64,000 nt of DNA from Megamonas sp. UBA1796 (GCA_002319795.1 DCFU01000031.1:160700-224699), one strand, 5' to 3'. Positions 8,986 through 18,272 are shown, counted from the first letter of the stretch. Notes: generated by a model not told the origin, from the letters alone. A program made the numbers and translations.

Positions 8986-9357
8986 AAAATTTTATAAAAA
9001 TTGTCTAACGAAGTTTAATTATATGCTTTTTTTTTAAGAAAGAAAGTCCCGTATTTTCCTATTTTTCATGATATTTTCATAAAAGTGCTGATAAATAGGG
9101 AAAATTGACTTGTATATCATTATTTCGTTATATTTTGTAAGATTGCAGGATAGAATGCATTATTCTACCGGTTGCAAGAATTCTGTGTGCAGCATATTAT
9201 CGGAAATAAGAGCAGGCGGTTATGTTATAATATAAAGAAGATATTTAGAAAATTATTATGCAGAAAGCCTTATAATAAGAGAAACTTTGGATTTTTAGGG
9301 GAAATTATTTTTTACAAGGAAACTTCCTGGTTGGAATGACAGGAATCTCAGGGGGAA
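8986..9357. other. intergenic stretch with divergent promoters
   Basis: The AT-rich space between the potassium importer leader and moeA holds no credible ORF. A possible plus-strand promoter is TTGACT at 9105-9110 with TATATT at 9129-9134 (18-base spacer). A TATAAT at 9226-9231 lacks a clear -35 element. The minus-strand promoter of the riboswitch must also lie here. Nothing else was recognised. Confidence 0.4.
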
Positions 9358-10569
9358 ATGAAGTTGGTTGATGTGACGCTCGAACAGGCCGTTGATTTGC
9401 TATTGCAGAAGACAGAGGAAACGTCGCAGACAGAGGAGCTGCCGCTGCTGGCTGCGGTTGGTCGCGTCTGTGCGGAAGATATTGCGGCGCCTATGGATAA
9501 TCCACCGTTTGCCCGTTCACCGCTTGATGGTTATGCGCTGCAGGCGTCCTGTACGAGAGGCGCAGGAGAGAGGAACCCGGCTGTTTTCAAAATTATAGGC
9601 GAAGTTTGTGCCGGCGACTTTTTTGCTGGGAAAGCTGCCGCGGGTGAGGCTGTGCGTATTATGACAGGAGCTCCCATACCTGCTGGCTGCGACTGCGTGG
9701 TCAGGCAGGAATCTGTATCACTCGATACTGCGGGCAGGCTTTGTGTTCCTTGCGAGCTTCGAGTGCATGAGGCCTATTGCTTTAAAGGAGAAGATATTGC
9801 TTGTGGTGAAAAAATCCTCTATAAGAATGAAATTTTGCATGCAGTCCAGCTAGGAGTACTTGCGAGCATGGGCTTTAAGCAGGTGAAAGTCTGGCGGCAG
9901 CCGCGCGTGGCGATTTGCAGTACAGGGGATGAGCTTGTTTTGCCCGGGGCGCAGCTGGCTCCTGGTAAAATATATAATAGTAACCTTTATACACTGGCGG
10001 GCAGGTTCAGGGAACTGGGCTGTCCTGCACCGATGGTGGGTATGCTGCCCGATGATGCCGCCCTTATGATGAAAAATATACGAAAAATATACAACGAGGT
10101 TGATCTTCTTATTACGACGGGCGGTGTATCCGTGGGGAAAAAGGATATCATGCATCCTGTAGTAAAAGGACTTTTGGCTCAGCGTCTTTTTTGGCGTGTA
10201 AAGATGAAGCCCGGGGCACCGGCTATGGCCTATACCTGTGGAAAAATGCTGGGCATAGCTCTTTCGGGGAATCCTTTCGCTTCTTTGACAACTTTTGAGC
10301 TTTTGGTTCGTCCGGTCCTCGCCAGGATGAGCCATCATCCGCAGCTGGCATGCACCAGAGGACGGGCTGTGCTCGTGGATGACTTTTTGAAGGAGAGCCG
10401 CAGCCGTCGTTTTGTGCGTGCTGTGCATGAAGATGGGAAAATCTATTTGCCGGGAAGAAATGCTTCAGGGATGTTGCTTTCTGCAGCAGGATGCAATGCA
10501 CTTATTGATATTCCTGCGGGAACGCAGGCCCTCCATAGCGGAGATGTGGTAGAAGTTGTTTATTTATAA
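9358..10569 (+). CDS. moeA: molybdopterin molybdenumtransferase MoeA
   Basis: This 403-residue enzyme inserts molybdate into adenylylated molybdopterin in Moco synthesis. It shows the family signatures FARSPLDGYAL near residue 57, MTGAPIPAGCD, ICSTGDELV, TTGGVSVGKKD and KPGAPAMAY, in the expected domain order I to IV, at normal length. The ATG follows an AGGGGG site. A Crp/Fnr regulator starts 16 bases after its stop, so the two are probably co-transcribed. No other Moco gene is in the window. Confidence 0.93.
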   Translation: MKLVDVTLEQAVDLLLQKTEETSQTEELPLLAAVGRVCAEDIAAPMDNPPFARSPLDGYALQASCTRGAGERNPAVFKIIGEVCAGDFFAGKAAAGEAVRIMTGAPIPAGCDCVVRQESVSLDTAGRLCVPCELRVHEAYCFKGEDIACGEKILYKNEILHAVQLGVLASMGFKQVKVWRQPRVAICSTGDELVLPGAQLAPGKIYNSNLYTLAGRFRELGCPAPMVGMLPDDAALMMKNIRKIYNEVDLLITTGGVSVGKKDIMHPVVKGLLAQRLFWRVKMKPGAPAMAYTCGKMLGIALSGNPFASLTTFELLVRPVLARMSHHPQLACTRGRAVLVDDFLKESRSRRFVRAVHEDGKIYLPGRNASGMLLSAAGCNALIDIPAGTQALHSGDVVEVVYL

Positions 10570-10585
10570 GGGGGCAGTGAAGAAT

Positions 10586-11272
10586 ATGCAGCAGGAGGTC
10601 TTGCAGGCGCTGAGGAACAGCCGCCTGGCACAAGGCATGACAGAGTCGCAGTTAAGTGAGCTGGTTGCTTCGAGTCAGGCGCAGCTTAAGGAGTATGCAC
10701 GGGGCGAGGTTATATTCCGGGATGGTGATGTTCCGCAGCGCCTCTATATCCTTATCAACGGCAGCGTGCGTATTCTCAAGGATACGGTATCAGGCCGCCA
10801 GATATTGATTACGGAGATTACAGAGCCAGGTGATATGTTTGGTGAGATTTATCTATTCGTGTCGCGGCAGACCTATGATATGTATGCTGAAGTCCTAAAG
10901 CCGGCAAAAGTGCTTACCGTTTCCAATGCGATGTTTTCTCTGCGTCAGGGAGGCACCACACATATATCCTCCGTGCTGCAGCAAAATATGCTGAAAATTT
11001 TTGCGTCCAAGGCATATTTCATGAATAATAAGCTTAAAGTCCTCGCAAGCGGTTCCTTACGTGGAAAGATTGTACGATACCTTTTTCAGCAGCCCGCAGT
11101 GGATGGAATCATTCATTTGGCAGGCAGCCGGGAAGACCTAGCAGCCTATCTTGCCGCGACGAGGCCGTCCCTTTCACGTGAGCTCGGAGCTATGCAGGCC
11201 GAGAAGATCCTGGAGGTCGATGGGCACGAGGTTCGCGTGCTTGATACGGAAAAGTTTGAGTCATATTTATAA
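10586..11272 (+). CDS. Crp/Fnr-family regulator, probable controller of hcp (HcpR-like)
   Basis: The 228-residue protein has an N-terminal cyclic-nucleotide-binding-fold sensor (residues 15-130, with GDMFGEIYLF) and a C-terminal winged helix with SREDLAAYLAATRPSLSREL as the recognition region. There is no N-terminal Cys cluster, so it is not an Fe-S Fnr. ATG 10586 follows GGGGGCAG; an in-frame codon at 10556 lies inside moeA. A Crp-type palindrome sits 85 bases downstream, in front of hcp, which makes HcpR-like nitrosative-stress control the best guess. Confidence 0.8.
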   Translation: MQQEVLQALRNSRLAQGMTESQLSELVASSQAQLKEYARGEVIFRDGDVPQRLYILINGSVRILKDTVSGRQILITEITEPGDMFGEIYLFVSRQTYDMYAEVLKPAKVLTVSNAMFSLRQGGTTHISSVLQQNMLKIFASKAYFMNNKLKVLASGSLRGKIVRYLFQQPAVDGIIHLAGSREDLAAYLAATRPSLSRELGAMQAEKILEVDGHEVRVLDTEKFESYL

Positions 11273-11313
11273 GTATAGATGCTTTATCGCGTTTTTATGG
11301 TAATAAAAAGCCG

Positions 11314-11351
11314 AAAATCCTGTGCTGGAGAAAAACAGCACGGGATTTTTT
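11314..11351 (+). terminator. intrinsic terminator after the Crp/Fnr gene
   Basis: The arm AAAATCCTGTGCTG pairs with CAGCACGGGATTTT across an eight-base loop and ends in a T run. It separates the moeA-regulator unit from hcp, so hcp needs its own promoter. Confidence 0.85.
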
Positions 11352-11356
11352 CGTTT

Positions 11357-11399
11357 CGTAACATCTGTTACGGCTAAGCTATGGGGCATCTGTTATGAT
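11357..11399 (+). promoter_or_regulatory. Crp/Fnr-type operator and hcp promoter
   Basis: A perfect inverted repeat CGTAACA-TC-TGTTACG spans 11357-11372. A -10 element TATGAT lies at 11394-11399 and there is no -35 match. If transcription starts about seven bases after the -10, the operator centre is at about -41.5, the standard class II activation position for Crp/Fnr proteins. The regulator gene just upstream is the natural candidate. Confidence 0.7.
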
Positions 11400-11441
11400 A
11401 AGGACAACGAGCCAATGAAAATACTGAATGGAGGAATCAGG

Positions 11442-13073
11442 ATGGAAAATAAAATGTTTTGCTTTCAGTGTCAGGAAACTGCGGGATGTAAAGGGTGTAC
11501 ACAGGCAGGTGTCTGCGGGAAGACCCCGGATGTCGCAGGCCTGCAGGATTTGCTGGTCTATGTGACGAAGGGAATCGGCGAGATTGCGGCGAAGCTGCGC
11601 GGTGAGAGCAGGGATGTACCGGCAGAAGTCAACCATCTTGTTACGGAAAATCTTTTTATGACGATTACGAATGCGAATTTTGATGCGGCGGCAATCCGGT
11701 CACAGGTTGCACATTCTCTGACGATGAAGGCGGAGCTTCTCGAACAGCTGGCTGCCAAAGAAGGTTTATCCGATGCGGCGCTTTGGACGGCGCAGGAAGA
11801 TGCGTTTGCTGCCAAGGCGGCTTTGGTTGGCGTATTGCGGACGGAGAATGAGGATGTTCGCAGCCTGCGTGAGCTTATCACCTATGGTCTCAAGGGACTC
11901 TGTGCTTATATGAAGCATGCAAATGCTCTGGGACAGGAGAATGTGGCCATTGATGCATTCGTGCAGGCGACGCTGGCGAAGCTGCTCGATAATACGCTTG
12001 ATGGCGGAGAACTTACGGCGCTGGCAATCGAGACGGGAAAATTCGGTGTAGATGGTATGGCTCTTCTGGACAAGGCGAATACGACGGCTTATGGCAATCC
12101 GGAAATCACGAAGGTGGCTCTCGGCGTACGAAAAAATCCGGGTATACTGATTTCAGGACATGATTTGCGTGATCTGGAGATGCTGCTGGAGCAGACGCAG
12201 GATACGGGCGTTGACGTATATACGCATGGCGAGATGTTGCCGGCGCATTATTATCCGGCCTTTAAAAAATATCCGAATTTCGTAGGGAATTATGGAAATT
12301 CCTGGTGGAAACAAAAGGAAGAGTTTGAGGCGTTTCATGGGCCAATCCTCATGACAACAAATTGTGTTGTTTTGCCAAAAGCTTCCTATCAGGATCGCCT
12401 GTTTACAGCGAATGCAGTGGGTGTTTCGGGTTGTAAGCATATTGAGGGCGACAGCAGTCATAAAGACTTCTCGGAAATTATCGAACTGGCAAAATCATGT
12501 CCGGCCCCGGCAGAGCTTGAACAAGGTGAGTTGATTGGTGGTTTTGCACATGCCCAGGTATTTGCGCTGGCGGATAAAGTCGTAGAAGCTGTGAAGAGCG
12601 GCGCGATTAAGAAATTTGTCGTCATGGCAGGCTGTGACGGACGTATAAAATCCCGTGATTACTATACGGAGTTTGCCAAGGCGCTGCCCAAGGACACCGT
12701 AATCCTCACAGCAGGTTGTGCAAAATACAGATATATTAAACTGGGCCTCGGTGATATTGGCGGCATCCCGCGTGTACTTGATGCGGGACAGTGCAACGAT
12801 TCATACTCGCTGGCCCTCATCGCACTGAAGCTTAAGGAGATATTCGGTCTGGCGGATATTAACGAACTGCCGATTGTTTATAACATCGCCTGGTATGAGC
12901 AGAAAGCAGTTATCGTATTGTTGGCACTTTTGTCGCTTGGTGTGAAGAATATTCATCTGGGGCCAACATTGCCGGCATTCCTGTCGCCAAATGTAGCGAA
13001 GGTTTTAGTAGATTCCTTTGGAATTGGCGGCATCAGCGATGTAGCTTCCGATATCAAGGCTATGCTTGGCTGA
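11442..13073 (+). CDS. hcp: hybrid cluster protein (hydroxylamine/NO reductase)
   Basis: This 543-residue protein is a cytoplasmic Fe-S enzyme that reduces NO or hydroxylamine in anaerobes. The N-terminal cluster motif begins CFQCQETAGCKGC and continues to GVCGK. Hybrid-cluster ligands are visible in GHDLRDLEMLLEQ, NCVVLP, GCKHIEGD, AGCDGR and AGCAKY. Length is typical of Hcp. ATG 11442 follows GGAGGAATCAG; upstream in-frame codons overlap the terminator and operator. It is followed 21 bases later by a ferredoxin-like partner. Confidence 0.95.
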   Translation: MENKMFCFQCQETAGCKGCTQAGVCGKTPDVAGLQDLLVYVTKGIGEIAAKLRGESRDVPAEVNHLVTENLFMTITNANFDAAAIRSQVAHSLTMKAELLEQLAAKEGLSDAALWTAQEDAFAAKAALVGVLRTENEDVRSLRELITYGLKGLCAYMKHANALGQENVAIDAFVQATLAKLLDNTLDGGELTALAIETGKFGVDGMALLDKANTTAYGNPEITKVALGVRKNPGILISGHDLRDLEMLLEQTQDTGVDVYTHGEMLPAHYYPAFKKYPNFVGNYGNSWWKQKEEFEAFHGPILMTTNCVVLPKASYQDRLFTANAVGVSGCKHIEGDSSHKDFSEIIELAKSCPAPAELEQGELIGGFAHAQVFALADKVVEAVKSGAIKKFVVMAGCDGRIKSRDYYTEFAKALPKDTVILTAGCAKYRYIKLGLGDIGGIPRVLDAGQCNDSYSLALIALKLKEIFGLADINELPIVYNIAWYEQKAVIVLLALLSLGVKNIHLGPTLPAFLSPNVAKVLVDSFGIGGISDVASDIKAMLG

Positions 13074-13094
13074 GAATTGTGAAGGAGGATTTCT

Positions 13095-13814
13095 ATGATT
13101 CGTAAAATTGTACACATTGATGAGGACAAATGCAATGGTTGCGGACTTTGTGCCCAAGCCTGCCATGAGGCGGCCATCAAAATGATTGACGGCAAAGCAC
13201 GGCTGGTAAAAGATGATTACTGCGATGGTCTGGGAGATTGTCTGCCGCATTGTCCGGCAGATGCCATTAAGATAATCGAACGTGAAGCGGCTGCTTATGA
13301 TGAGGCCGCGGTAAAGGTACGACAGTCTTTGGCGCAGGCAGATGAGCCTGTACAGCAAAGTGCATGTCCTCGAAGCCGGGCGCATCTGCTGGATCATGCA
13401 AGGATGCCGGAGGAAAGCCTGGGGCAGCAGCTGGGAAATGGTGGGCAAAGTACGCTGCGTTCGTGGCCGATACAGATAAAACTGGCACCTGTGCGCGCAC
13501 CCTATTTGGACGGAGCCCGGCTGCTTATAGCAGCAGACTGCACCGCGTATGCCTATGCGCGATTCCATGAAAACTTTCTGCGGAACCGTATTGCACTGAT
13601 CGGCTGTCCGAAGCTTGATGGTGTGGACTATACGGAGAAGCTTACGGAGATTTTAAAGGCAAATGATATTAAAAGTGTCAAGGTCGTACGGATGGAGGTT
13701 CCGTGCTGCGGCGGTATTGAATATGCCGTGCGGCGGGCTTTGCAGGACAGCGGGAAAATGCTTCCCTGGCAGGTTGTGACCATTTCCTGCGATGGCAGGA
13801 TACTCGAAGAATAA
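13095..13814 (+). CDS. 4Fe-4S ferredoxin-type partner of Hcp
   Basis: The 239-residue protein begins with a double-cluster ferredoxin domain (CNGCGLCAQACH near residue 14 and CDGLGDCLPHCP near residue 43). A C-terminal domain of about 120 residues follows with further Cys residues (ADCTAYAY, IGCPKLDG, PCCGGIEYA). This architecture is common next to Firmicute hcp genes, where it is thought to deliver electrons to Hcp. It has a GGAGG site and shares the hcp transcript, which ends at the hairpin immediately after it. Confidence 0.85.
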   Translation: MIRKIVHIDEDKCNGCGLCAQACHEAAIKMIDGKARLVKDDYCDGLGDCLPHCPADAIKIIEREAAAYDEAAVKVRQSLAQADEPVQQSACPRSRAHLLDHARMPEESLGQQLGNGGQSTLRSWPIQIKLAPVRAPYLDGARLLIAADCTAYAYARFHENFLRNRIALIGCPKLDGVDYTEKLTEILKANDIKSVKVVRMEVPCCGGIEYAVRRALQDSGKMLPWQVVTISCDGRILEE

Positions 13815-13823
13815 AAAATGCAG

Positions 13824-13872
13824 GAGTCTGTAAGATGCCCGCTTTTTCAGGGCAAAATTACAGGCTCTTTTT
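13824..13872 (+). terminator. intrinsic terminator of the hcp operon
   Basis: GAGTCTGTAA pairs with TTACAGGCTC around an inner GCCC/GGGC stem, followed by TTTTT. Confidence 0.85.
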
Positions 13873-13920
13873 ATGTGAATTGTTTCATACCTTTTTGCAA
13901 GCTTTAATTGTAAAAATTCC

Positions 13921-13956
13921 TTGACCTTTATATTTATATATCGTAATATATAAATA
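13921..13956 (+). promoter_or_regulatory. promoter with perfect ArsR-family operator
   Basis: TTGACC at 13921-13926 and TAATAT at 13944-13949 form a promoter with a 17-base spacer. An inverted repeat with perfect 11-base arms (TATTTATATAT) and a four-base centre covers 13931-13956, from inside the spacer to past the -10. A protein bound here would block polymerase, so autorepression by the ArsR gene at 13988 is likely. Confidence 0.75.
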
Positions 13957-13987
13957 TAAAGATATAATGGAATAAGGAGAGACTTTT

Positions 13988-14284
13988 ATGCAGCAAAATA
14001 CGCAAGAGTTTATAGACATGGCAGAACTTTTAAAAATCATTGCGCATCCTGTACGACTTTGTATCGTGCATGGACTCTGGAAGAATGGGGGTTGCAATGT
14101 ATCGCATATGCAGGACTGTCTGGGGCTGCCGCAGTCGACGATTTCCCAGCATCTTGCCAAGCTGCGCGCAGCCGGAATTATAGAGGGCACACGCAGCGGT
14201 TTGGAAATTCATTATGATTTGTGTCAGGATACAGTGCGCAGGCTTTTGCCGGTCTTATTTGATAGGAAGGAGAATGCATTATGA
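13988..14284 (+). CDS. ArsR-family regulator, possible sulfane-sulfur sensor
   Basis: The 98-residue winged-helix repressor has DCLGLPQSTISQHLAKLRAAG as its DNA-reading region. It holds four Cys (residues 25, 36, 44, 79). Persulfide-sensing ArsR proteins use a Cys pair, while metal-sensing ones often use a CVC motif, which is absent here. The stop overlaps the start of the sulfur-transfer fusion enzyme, so the two are one transcript, and the operator at 13931 lies on their promoter. A sensor of persulfide or polysulfide is the likeliest role, by context. Confidence 0.8.
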   Translation: MQQNTQEFIDMAELLKIIAHPVRLCIVHGLWKNGGCNVSHMQDCLGLPQSTISQHLAKLRAAGIIEGTRSGLEIHYDLCQDTVRRLLPVLFDRKENAL

Positions 14285-16752
14285 AGAAGTATATTGTGGT
14301 GGGAGGAGTTGCCGGCGGCGCTACGGCGGCCGCACGGCTGCGCAGGCTGGATGAGGAGGCACAGGTGCTGCTGCTTGAGCGTGGTCCCTATGTGTCCTTT
14401 GCCAACTGCGGCCTGCCGTATTATGTAGGAGGTGTAATTGAAGACAGAGACAGGCTCCTGGTACAAACTCCGGAAAAAATACGGCAGCAGCTGGCGATTG
14501 ATGTACGTGTTGAAAGCGAGGTCACTGCGGTAGATACAAAGGCCAAAAAGATAACGATATGTAGCAAAGACCGTGGTACTTACGTCGAGAGCTATGATGC
14601 ATTGCTGTTGTCGCCTGGAGCGCAGCCGTTGCGGCCGCCAATCCCGGGTATAGAGAGTACCCGTATCGTGGGCCTTAGAAATGTGCCGGATGCGGATGTG
14701 CTGAAACGGCTGACAATCGATACAGCTGCGCGACAAGGCAGTGCCGTTGTGGTCGGCGGGGGTTTTATTGGCGCTGAGATGGCGGAAAACCTCCGCGAGC
14801 GTGGTCTTAGGGTTACGGTGGTAGAGGCAGCAGCACAAATTATGATGCCGTTTGATGAAGATATGGTGAAGTTCATTGAGCGTGAGCTCGTGGAACATGG
14901 TGTTGAGATTATTACGGGGGACGGTGTAGCAGGCTTTACAGATACGGAGGATAGCACAGAAGTGCAGCTTGTGAGCGGACGCACACTCAAGACGGACTTT
15001 GTTGTACTGGCTATCGGCGTGAAGCCGGATACTTCCTTCTTGCAGGACAGCGGGATTTCCCTTGATAAGCGGGGATATATCTATGTAAATGAATATTTAC
15101 AAACGAGCGTTGCAGGTGTTTATGCGGTTGGGGATGCAGCGATGGTGTTTCGTGTGCAGGATAAGGCTCCGATGGCGCTGGCGCTTGCCGGGCCGGCGAA
15201 TCGGCAGGGACGGCTGGCTGCGGACAATATGAGCGGACGAAAGATTCCGTATACTGGTGTACAGGGGACTTCAATCCTGAAAGTGTTTTCCCTTACGGCT
15301 GGGGCGACGGGAACCAATGAACGGACACTTCGGCAACAGGGTATTTCCTGCCACAGTGTTCTGCTGCATCCGTTTTCGCATGCGGGTTATTACCCGGGAG
15401 CCGCTATGCTCACACTGAAGGTGGTTTTTGGCGAAGACGGAAAGCTCTTTGGAGCGCAGGCCGTCGGGGCGGAGGGCGTAGACAAGCGCATTGACGTCAT
15501 TGCTTCCATGCTGCGGCAGGGAGCATCCGTGCGGGAACTGAGTGCCCTTGAGCTGGCATACGCGCCACCATTTTCTGCTGCCAAGGATCCGGTGAATATG
15601 GCGGGTTACCTGGCAGAAAATGTGCTGGACGGACTCACAGTTCCGGTTTCCTGGGCTGAATTGGACGAGGTACTGGCGCAGGGAACACGACTTATTGATG
15701 TGCGTACGCCGTTGGAATTTGCGAACGGACATCTGACAGGAGCTGTAAATCTGCCGCTTGAAGAACTGCGGGAGCGGCTGGCAGAACTCGAACCACGGGT
15801 GCCGTTGGTCGTGTACTGTCAGGCCGGGCAGCGTGGCTATTATGCTGAGCGGCTGCTGCGGCAGAAGGGATTCCGGGTGCGCAACCTTGCGGGCGGCTAC
15901 CGCATGGCGCAGGCGCAGCAGTTTGTGCCGACGGTACCGGATGGGCTGGCGAATCAAAGCATTTTTGAGACAGCTGCAGCACCGGCTGCTTCCTCGGGCA
16001 GCCTGCCTTTTGATGAGGCGCTTGATCTTACAGGACTCAGTTGCCCGGGTCCGCTGATGCAGCTCAAGCGCCGCTTTGATGTGCTGGAGCCTGGCAAGGT
16101 CGTGCGGGCAGAGGCATCAGATGCAGGATTTTTCAATGACAGTGCGGCCTGGTGTCATCGTACAGGGCAGGAGCTTTTGTATCGTGAGAAGGCAAACGGG
16201 CTTGTACGTGTCTGGATAAAGAAGCCTGTAATCGCGGCGAATCCAGCAGAAGAGACCATGAAATCCTCGCGGGCATCCACTGTGGATGGAAAGACTATTG
16301 TAGTGTTCAGCGGCGACCTCGATAAGGCGCTGGCTTCTTTTGTGATTGCAAATGGAGCGGCTGCTATGGGCAAGAAGGTCACGATGTTCTTTACCTTCTG
16401 GGGGCTCAATATTCTTCGCCGGTCAGAGAATATCCCCGTGGAAAAAGGCATCGTCGACCGTATGTTTGGCTGGATGATGCCGCGCGGCAGCACGAATCTT
16501 ACGCTTTCAAAAATGAATATGCTGGGCATGGGGACGAAGCTTATGCGCCGTGTTATGCAGGATAAGAATATTGATTCATTGGAGAGCCTTATTAAAAGCG
16601 CCCAGCAGAGCGGCATCGAGATGGTTGCCTGCCAGATGTCGATGGATGTCATGGGTATTCAGCCCGAAGAGCTTATTGATGGCGTAAAAATCGGCGGCGT
16701 AGGATATTATCTGAACGCCGCCGAGGATTCGAATGTGAACCTCTTTATTTAA
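14281..16752 (+). CDS. CoA-disulfide-reductase-like / rhodanese / TusA / DsrE four-domain fusion
   Basis: The 823-residue protein joins four sulfur-handling modules. Residues 1-450 are an FAD/NAD(P) oxidoreductase of the CoA-disulfide/persulfide reductase group, with the redox Cys43 in SFANCGLPYYVGG. Residues about 455-550 are a rhodanese with active Cys513 (VVYCQAGQRG). Residues about 580-650 are a TusA domain with Cys588 in CPGP. Residues about 670-823 are a DsrE/DsrF-like domain. Likely work: reduce CoA-persulfide or polysulfide and pass sulfane sulfur along the fused carriers. It overlaps the upstream ArsR gene by four bases. Confidence 0.9.
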   Translation: MKKYIVVGGVAGGATAAARLRRLDEEAQVLLLERGPYVSFANCGLPYYVGGVIEDRDRLLVQTPEKIRQQLAIDVRVESEVTAVDTKAKKITICSKDRGTYVESYDALLLSPGAQPLRPPIPGIESTRIVGLRNVPDADVLKRLTIDTAARQGSAVVVGGGFIGAEMAENLRERGLRVTVVEAAAQIMMPFDEDMVKFIERELVEHGVEIITGDGVAGFTDTEDSTEVQLVSGRTLKTDFVVLAIGVKPDTSFLQDSGISLDKRGYIYVNEYLQTSVAGVYAVGDAAMVFRVQDKAPMALALAGPANRQGRLAADNMSGRKIPYTGVQGTSILKVFSLTAGATGTNERTLRQQGISCHSVLLHPFSHAGYYPGAAMLTLKVVFGEDGKLFGAQAVGAEGVDKRIDVIASMLRQGASVRELSALELAYAPPFSAAKDPVNMAGYLAENVLDGLTVPVSWAELDEVLAQGTRLIDVRTPLEFANGHLTGAVNLPLEELRERLAELEPRVPLVVYCQAGQRGYYAERLLRQKGFRVRNLAGGYRMAQAQQFVPTVPDGLANQSIFETAAAPAASSGSLPFDEALDLTGLSCPGPLMQLKRRFDVLEPGKVVRAEASDAGFFNDSAAWCHRTGQELLYREKANGLVRVWIKKPVIAANPAEETMKSSRASTVDGKTIVVFSGDLDKALASFVIANGAAAMGKKVTMFFTFWGLNILRRSENIPVEKGIVDRMFGWMMPRGSTNLTLSKMNMLGMGTKLMRRVMQDKNIDSLESLIKSAQQSGIEMVACQMSMDVMGIQPEELIDGVKIGGVGYYLNAAEDSNVNLFI

Positions 16753-16774
16753 ATTTAAAAAAATTGCAATAAGT

Positions 16775-16809
16775 AAAAGCTCCGGCAGGAATTTCTTGCC
16801 GGAGCTTTT
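16775..16809 (+). terminator. bidirectional intrinsic terminator
   Basis: AAAAGCTCCGGCAGG pairs with the mirror arm over a tiny loop, with T on the right and A on the left. It ends the sulfur fusion gene and could also stop leftward transcription from the MFS gene. The following 185 bases up to 16994 contain no credible gene. Confidence 0.85.
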
Positions 16810-16994
16810 GGGGCGCGATATGCAAAGGGCCTTGGTGGACACCGTGCTGATAATAAAGCTCTGAGCCTTAATCACCACGTTAACCGCGGTTTTGCTTTGC
16901 AGGGCATATAAGGCGATTGTTGATGCCTTATGTGCGAATAATAATCTTTTTCCTGCTTTATGGTAAGGTATATGGCAACCACCGGGGAAGCTTA

Positions 16995-18272
16995 TTATTT
17001 GTTGGTTGAGTCTATAGTCAATGGTTCGATTTTTCCGACGATGAATAAATAGGAACAGGCTCCGATGATGCATAATGCTCCTGCAACAGATAAAGGAATA
17101 ATGAAGGAGCCCTTGGTTATCGTAAGCATTACACCGGTGAAGGTAGTAATGAATATTCCGGCTAGGTTGCCGGCAAAATTTTGAATCCCGCCAATAGAGG
17201 CCACATGCCCCGGAGTAGGGGCGATTTCGCCTACGATGACCCAAACATTGGCACCAGCGAAGGAGAGACTGGCGTAGGCGAGTGCGAATAGTGACAAGCA
17301 AACCAAATCATTCTCTACAAAAACTGAAAGTGCAATGGAAGAAGATAGAAGCATTCCTGTTACGAGGCAGGTCTTGCGTGCGGCGGTAGCGCTCCAGCCG
17401 CGCCGCAGCAGCCAGTCTGAAGTAAACCCACCCAGCCAGCCACCTGGGATAGCTAATAATGCTGGGAGCATACCCAGGGTGCCCAATGCTTTTAAAGAAA
17501 AGTTTCTGGTTTCCATTAAATAACTGGGGAACCACGTAATAAAGAAGTATATGGCAAAGTTTAGACAAAACAGGCCAATCATCAACCCCCATATTGTACG
17601 GTAACGAAACAGGGAGCACCATGATATTTTTTCTGTTTCCGTGATATTTTTTGTTTGAGGTTCACGTTCGGCTAACAGAGCATCTACTGCGTCAGGAGCG
17701 ATTGGACGGTATTTTTCTGGATCTTTATAAATAAACCACCAGAGAAAGGCCCAAAGAACACCCAGGCTGCCGGTTACATAAAAGGAACCTCTCCATCCCA
17801 ATATAGAAATTATCCAGGCAATCAGAGGGAGAGATAATGCGGATCCAACACGGGAACCACTATCGAAAATACTGCATGCCAGCCCTCGTTCTTTATGGGG
17901 AAACCAATTATAGGCAACTTTGGCAAAAGAGGGAATGGCGGCAGATTCTCCGACACCAAGCAGTAAGCGAGAACCAATCAATTGCCCAATATTATGTGCC
18001 ATACCGGTTACAACTGTAAAAACAGACCACCAGCCAACTGCAAAAGCCAGACTGATTCTGACGCCGACTTTGTCGATGAACCATCCTGCAGGCATTTGAA
18101 ATAAGGCATAGGTCCAAAAAAAGGCACTAAGTACAAAACCCATTGTTGCCGCATCGATACCTAAGTCTACTCGTATATTTGGTGCGGATATTGCCAAATT
18201 GGCACGATCAATATAATTGATTGCATTGGCTAAAAAACATAAACCAATTAAACCCCAACGTATTTTAGGCAT
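16995..18272 (-). CDS. MFS transporter, ACS (anion:cation symporter) family
   Basis: This 425-residue, twelve-helix major facilitator resembles hexuronate, galactonate and glucarate symporters. The family opening NAINYIDRANLAISAP in helix 1 and FQMPAGWFIDKVGVR after helix 2 are clear. It lies 92 bases downstream of the dehydrogenase genes on the same strand and probably shares their transcript, so it should import the dehydrogenase substrate, likely a hydroxy- or sugar-acid anion. The exact substrate is unknown. Confidence 0.88.
   Translation of the reverse strand: MPKIRWGLIGLCFLANAINYIDRANLAISAPNIRVDLGIDAATMGFVLSAFFWTYALFQMPAGWFIDKVGVRISLAFAVGWWSVFTVVTGMAHNIGQLIGSRLLLGVGESAAIPSFAKVAYNWFPHKERGLACSIFDSGSRVGSALSLPLIAWIISILGWRGSFYVTGSLGVLWAFLWWFIYKDPEKYRPIAPDAVDALLAEREPQTKNITETEKISWCSLFRYRTIWGLMIGLFCLNFAIYFFITWFPSYLMETRNFSLKALGTLGMLPALLAIPGGWLGGFTSDWLLRRGWSATAARKTCLVTGMLLSSSIALSVFVENDLVCLSLFALAYASLSFAGANVWVIVGEIAPTPGHVASIGGIQNFAGNLAGIFITTFTGVMLTITKGSFIIPLSVAGALCIIGACSYLFIVGKIEPLTIDSTNK

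Noticed and set aside
15271..15957. Long minus-strand ORF opposite the sulfur fusion gene
   Set aside because: Antisense shadow of a strongly conserved coding frame; no motif, no ribosome-binding site. The same applies to other long opposite-strand frames, such as 6030-6746 and 28694-29455.
16810..16994. Possible remnant of a microcompartment shell (BMC) gene
   Set aside because: Short Ala/Lys-rich readings on either strand gave no convincing BMC motif and are broken by stops.
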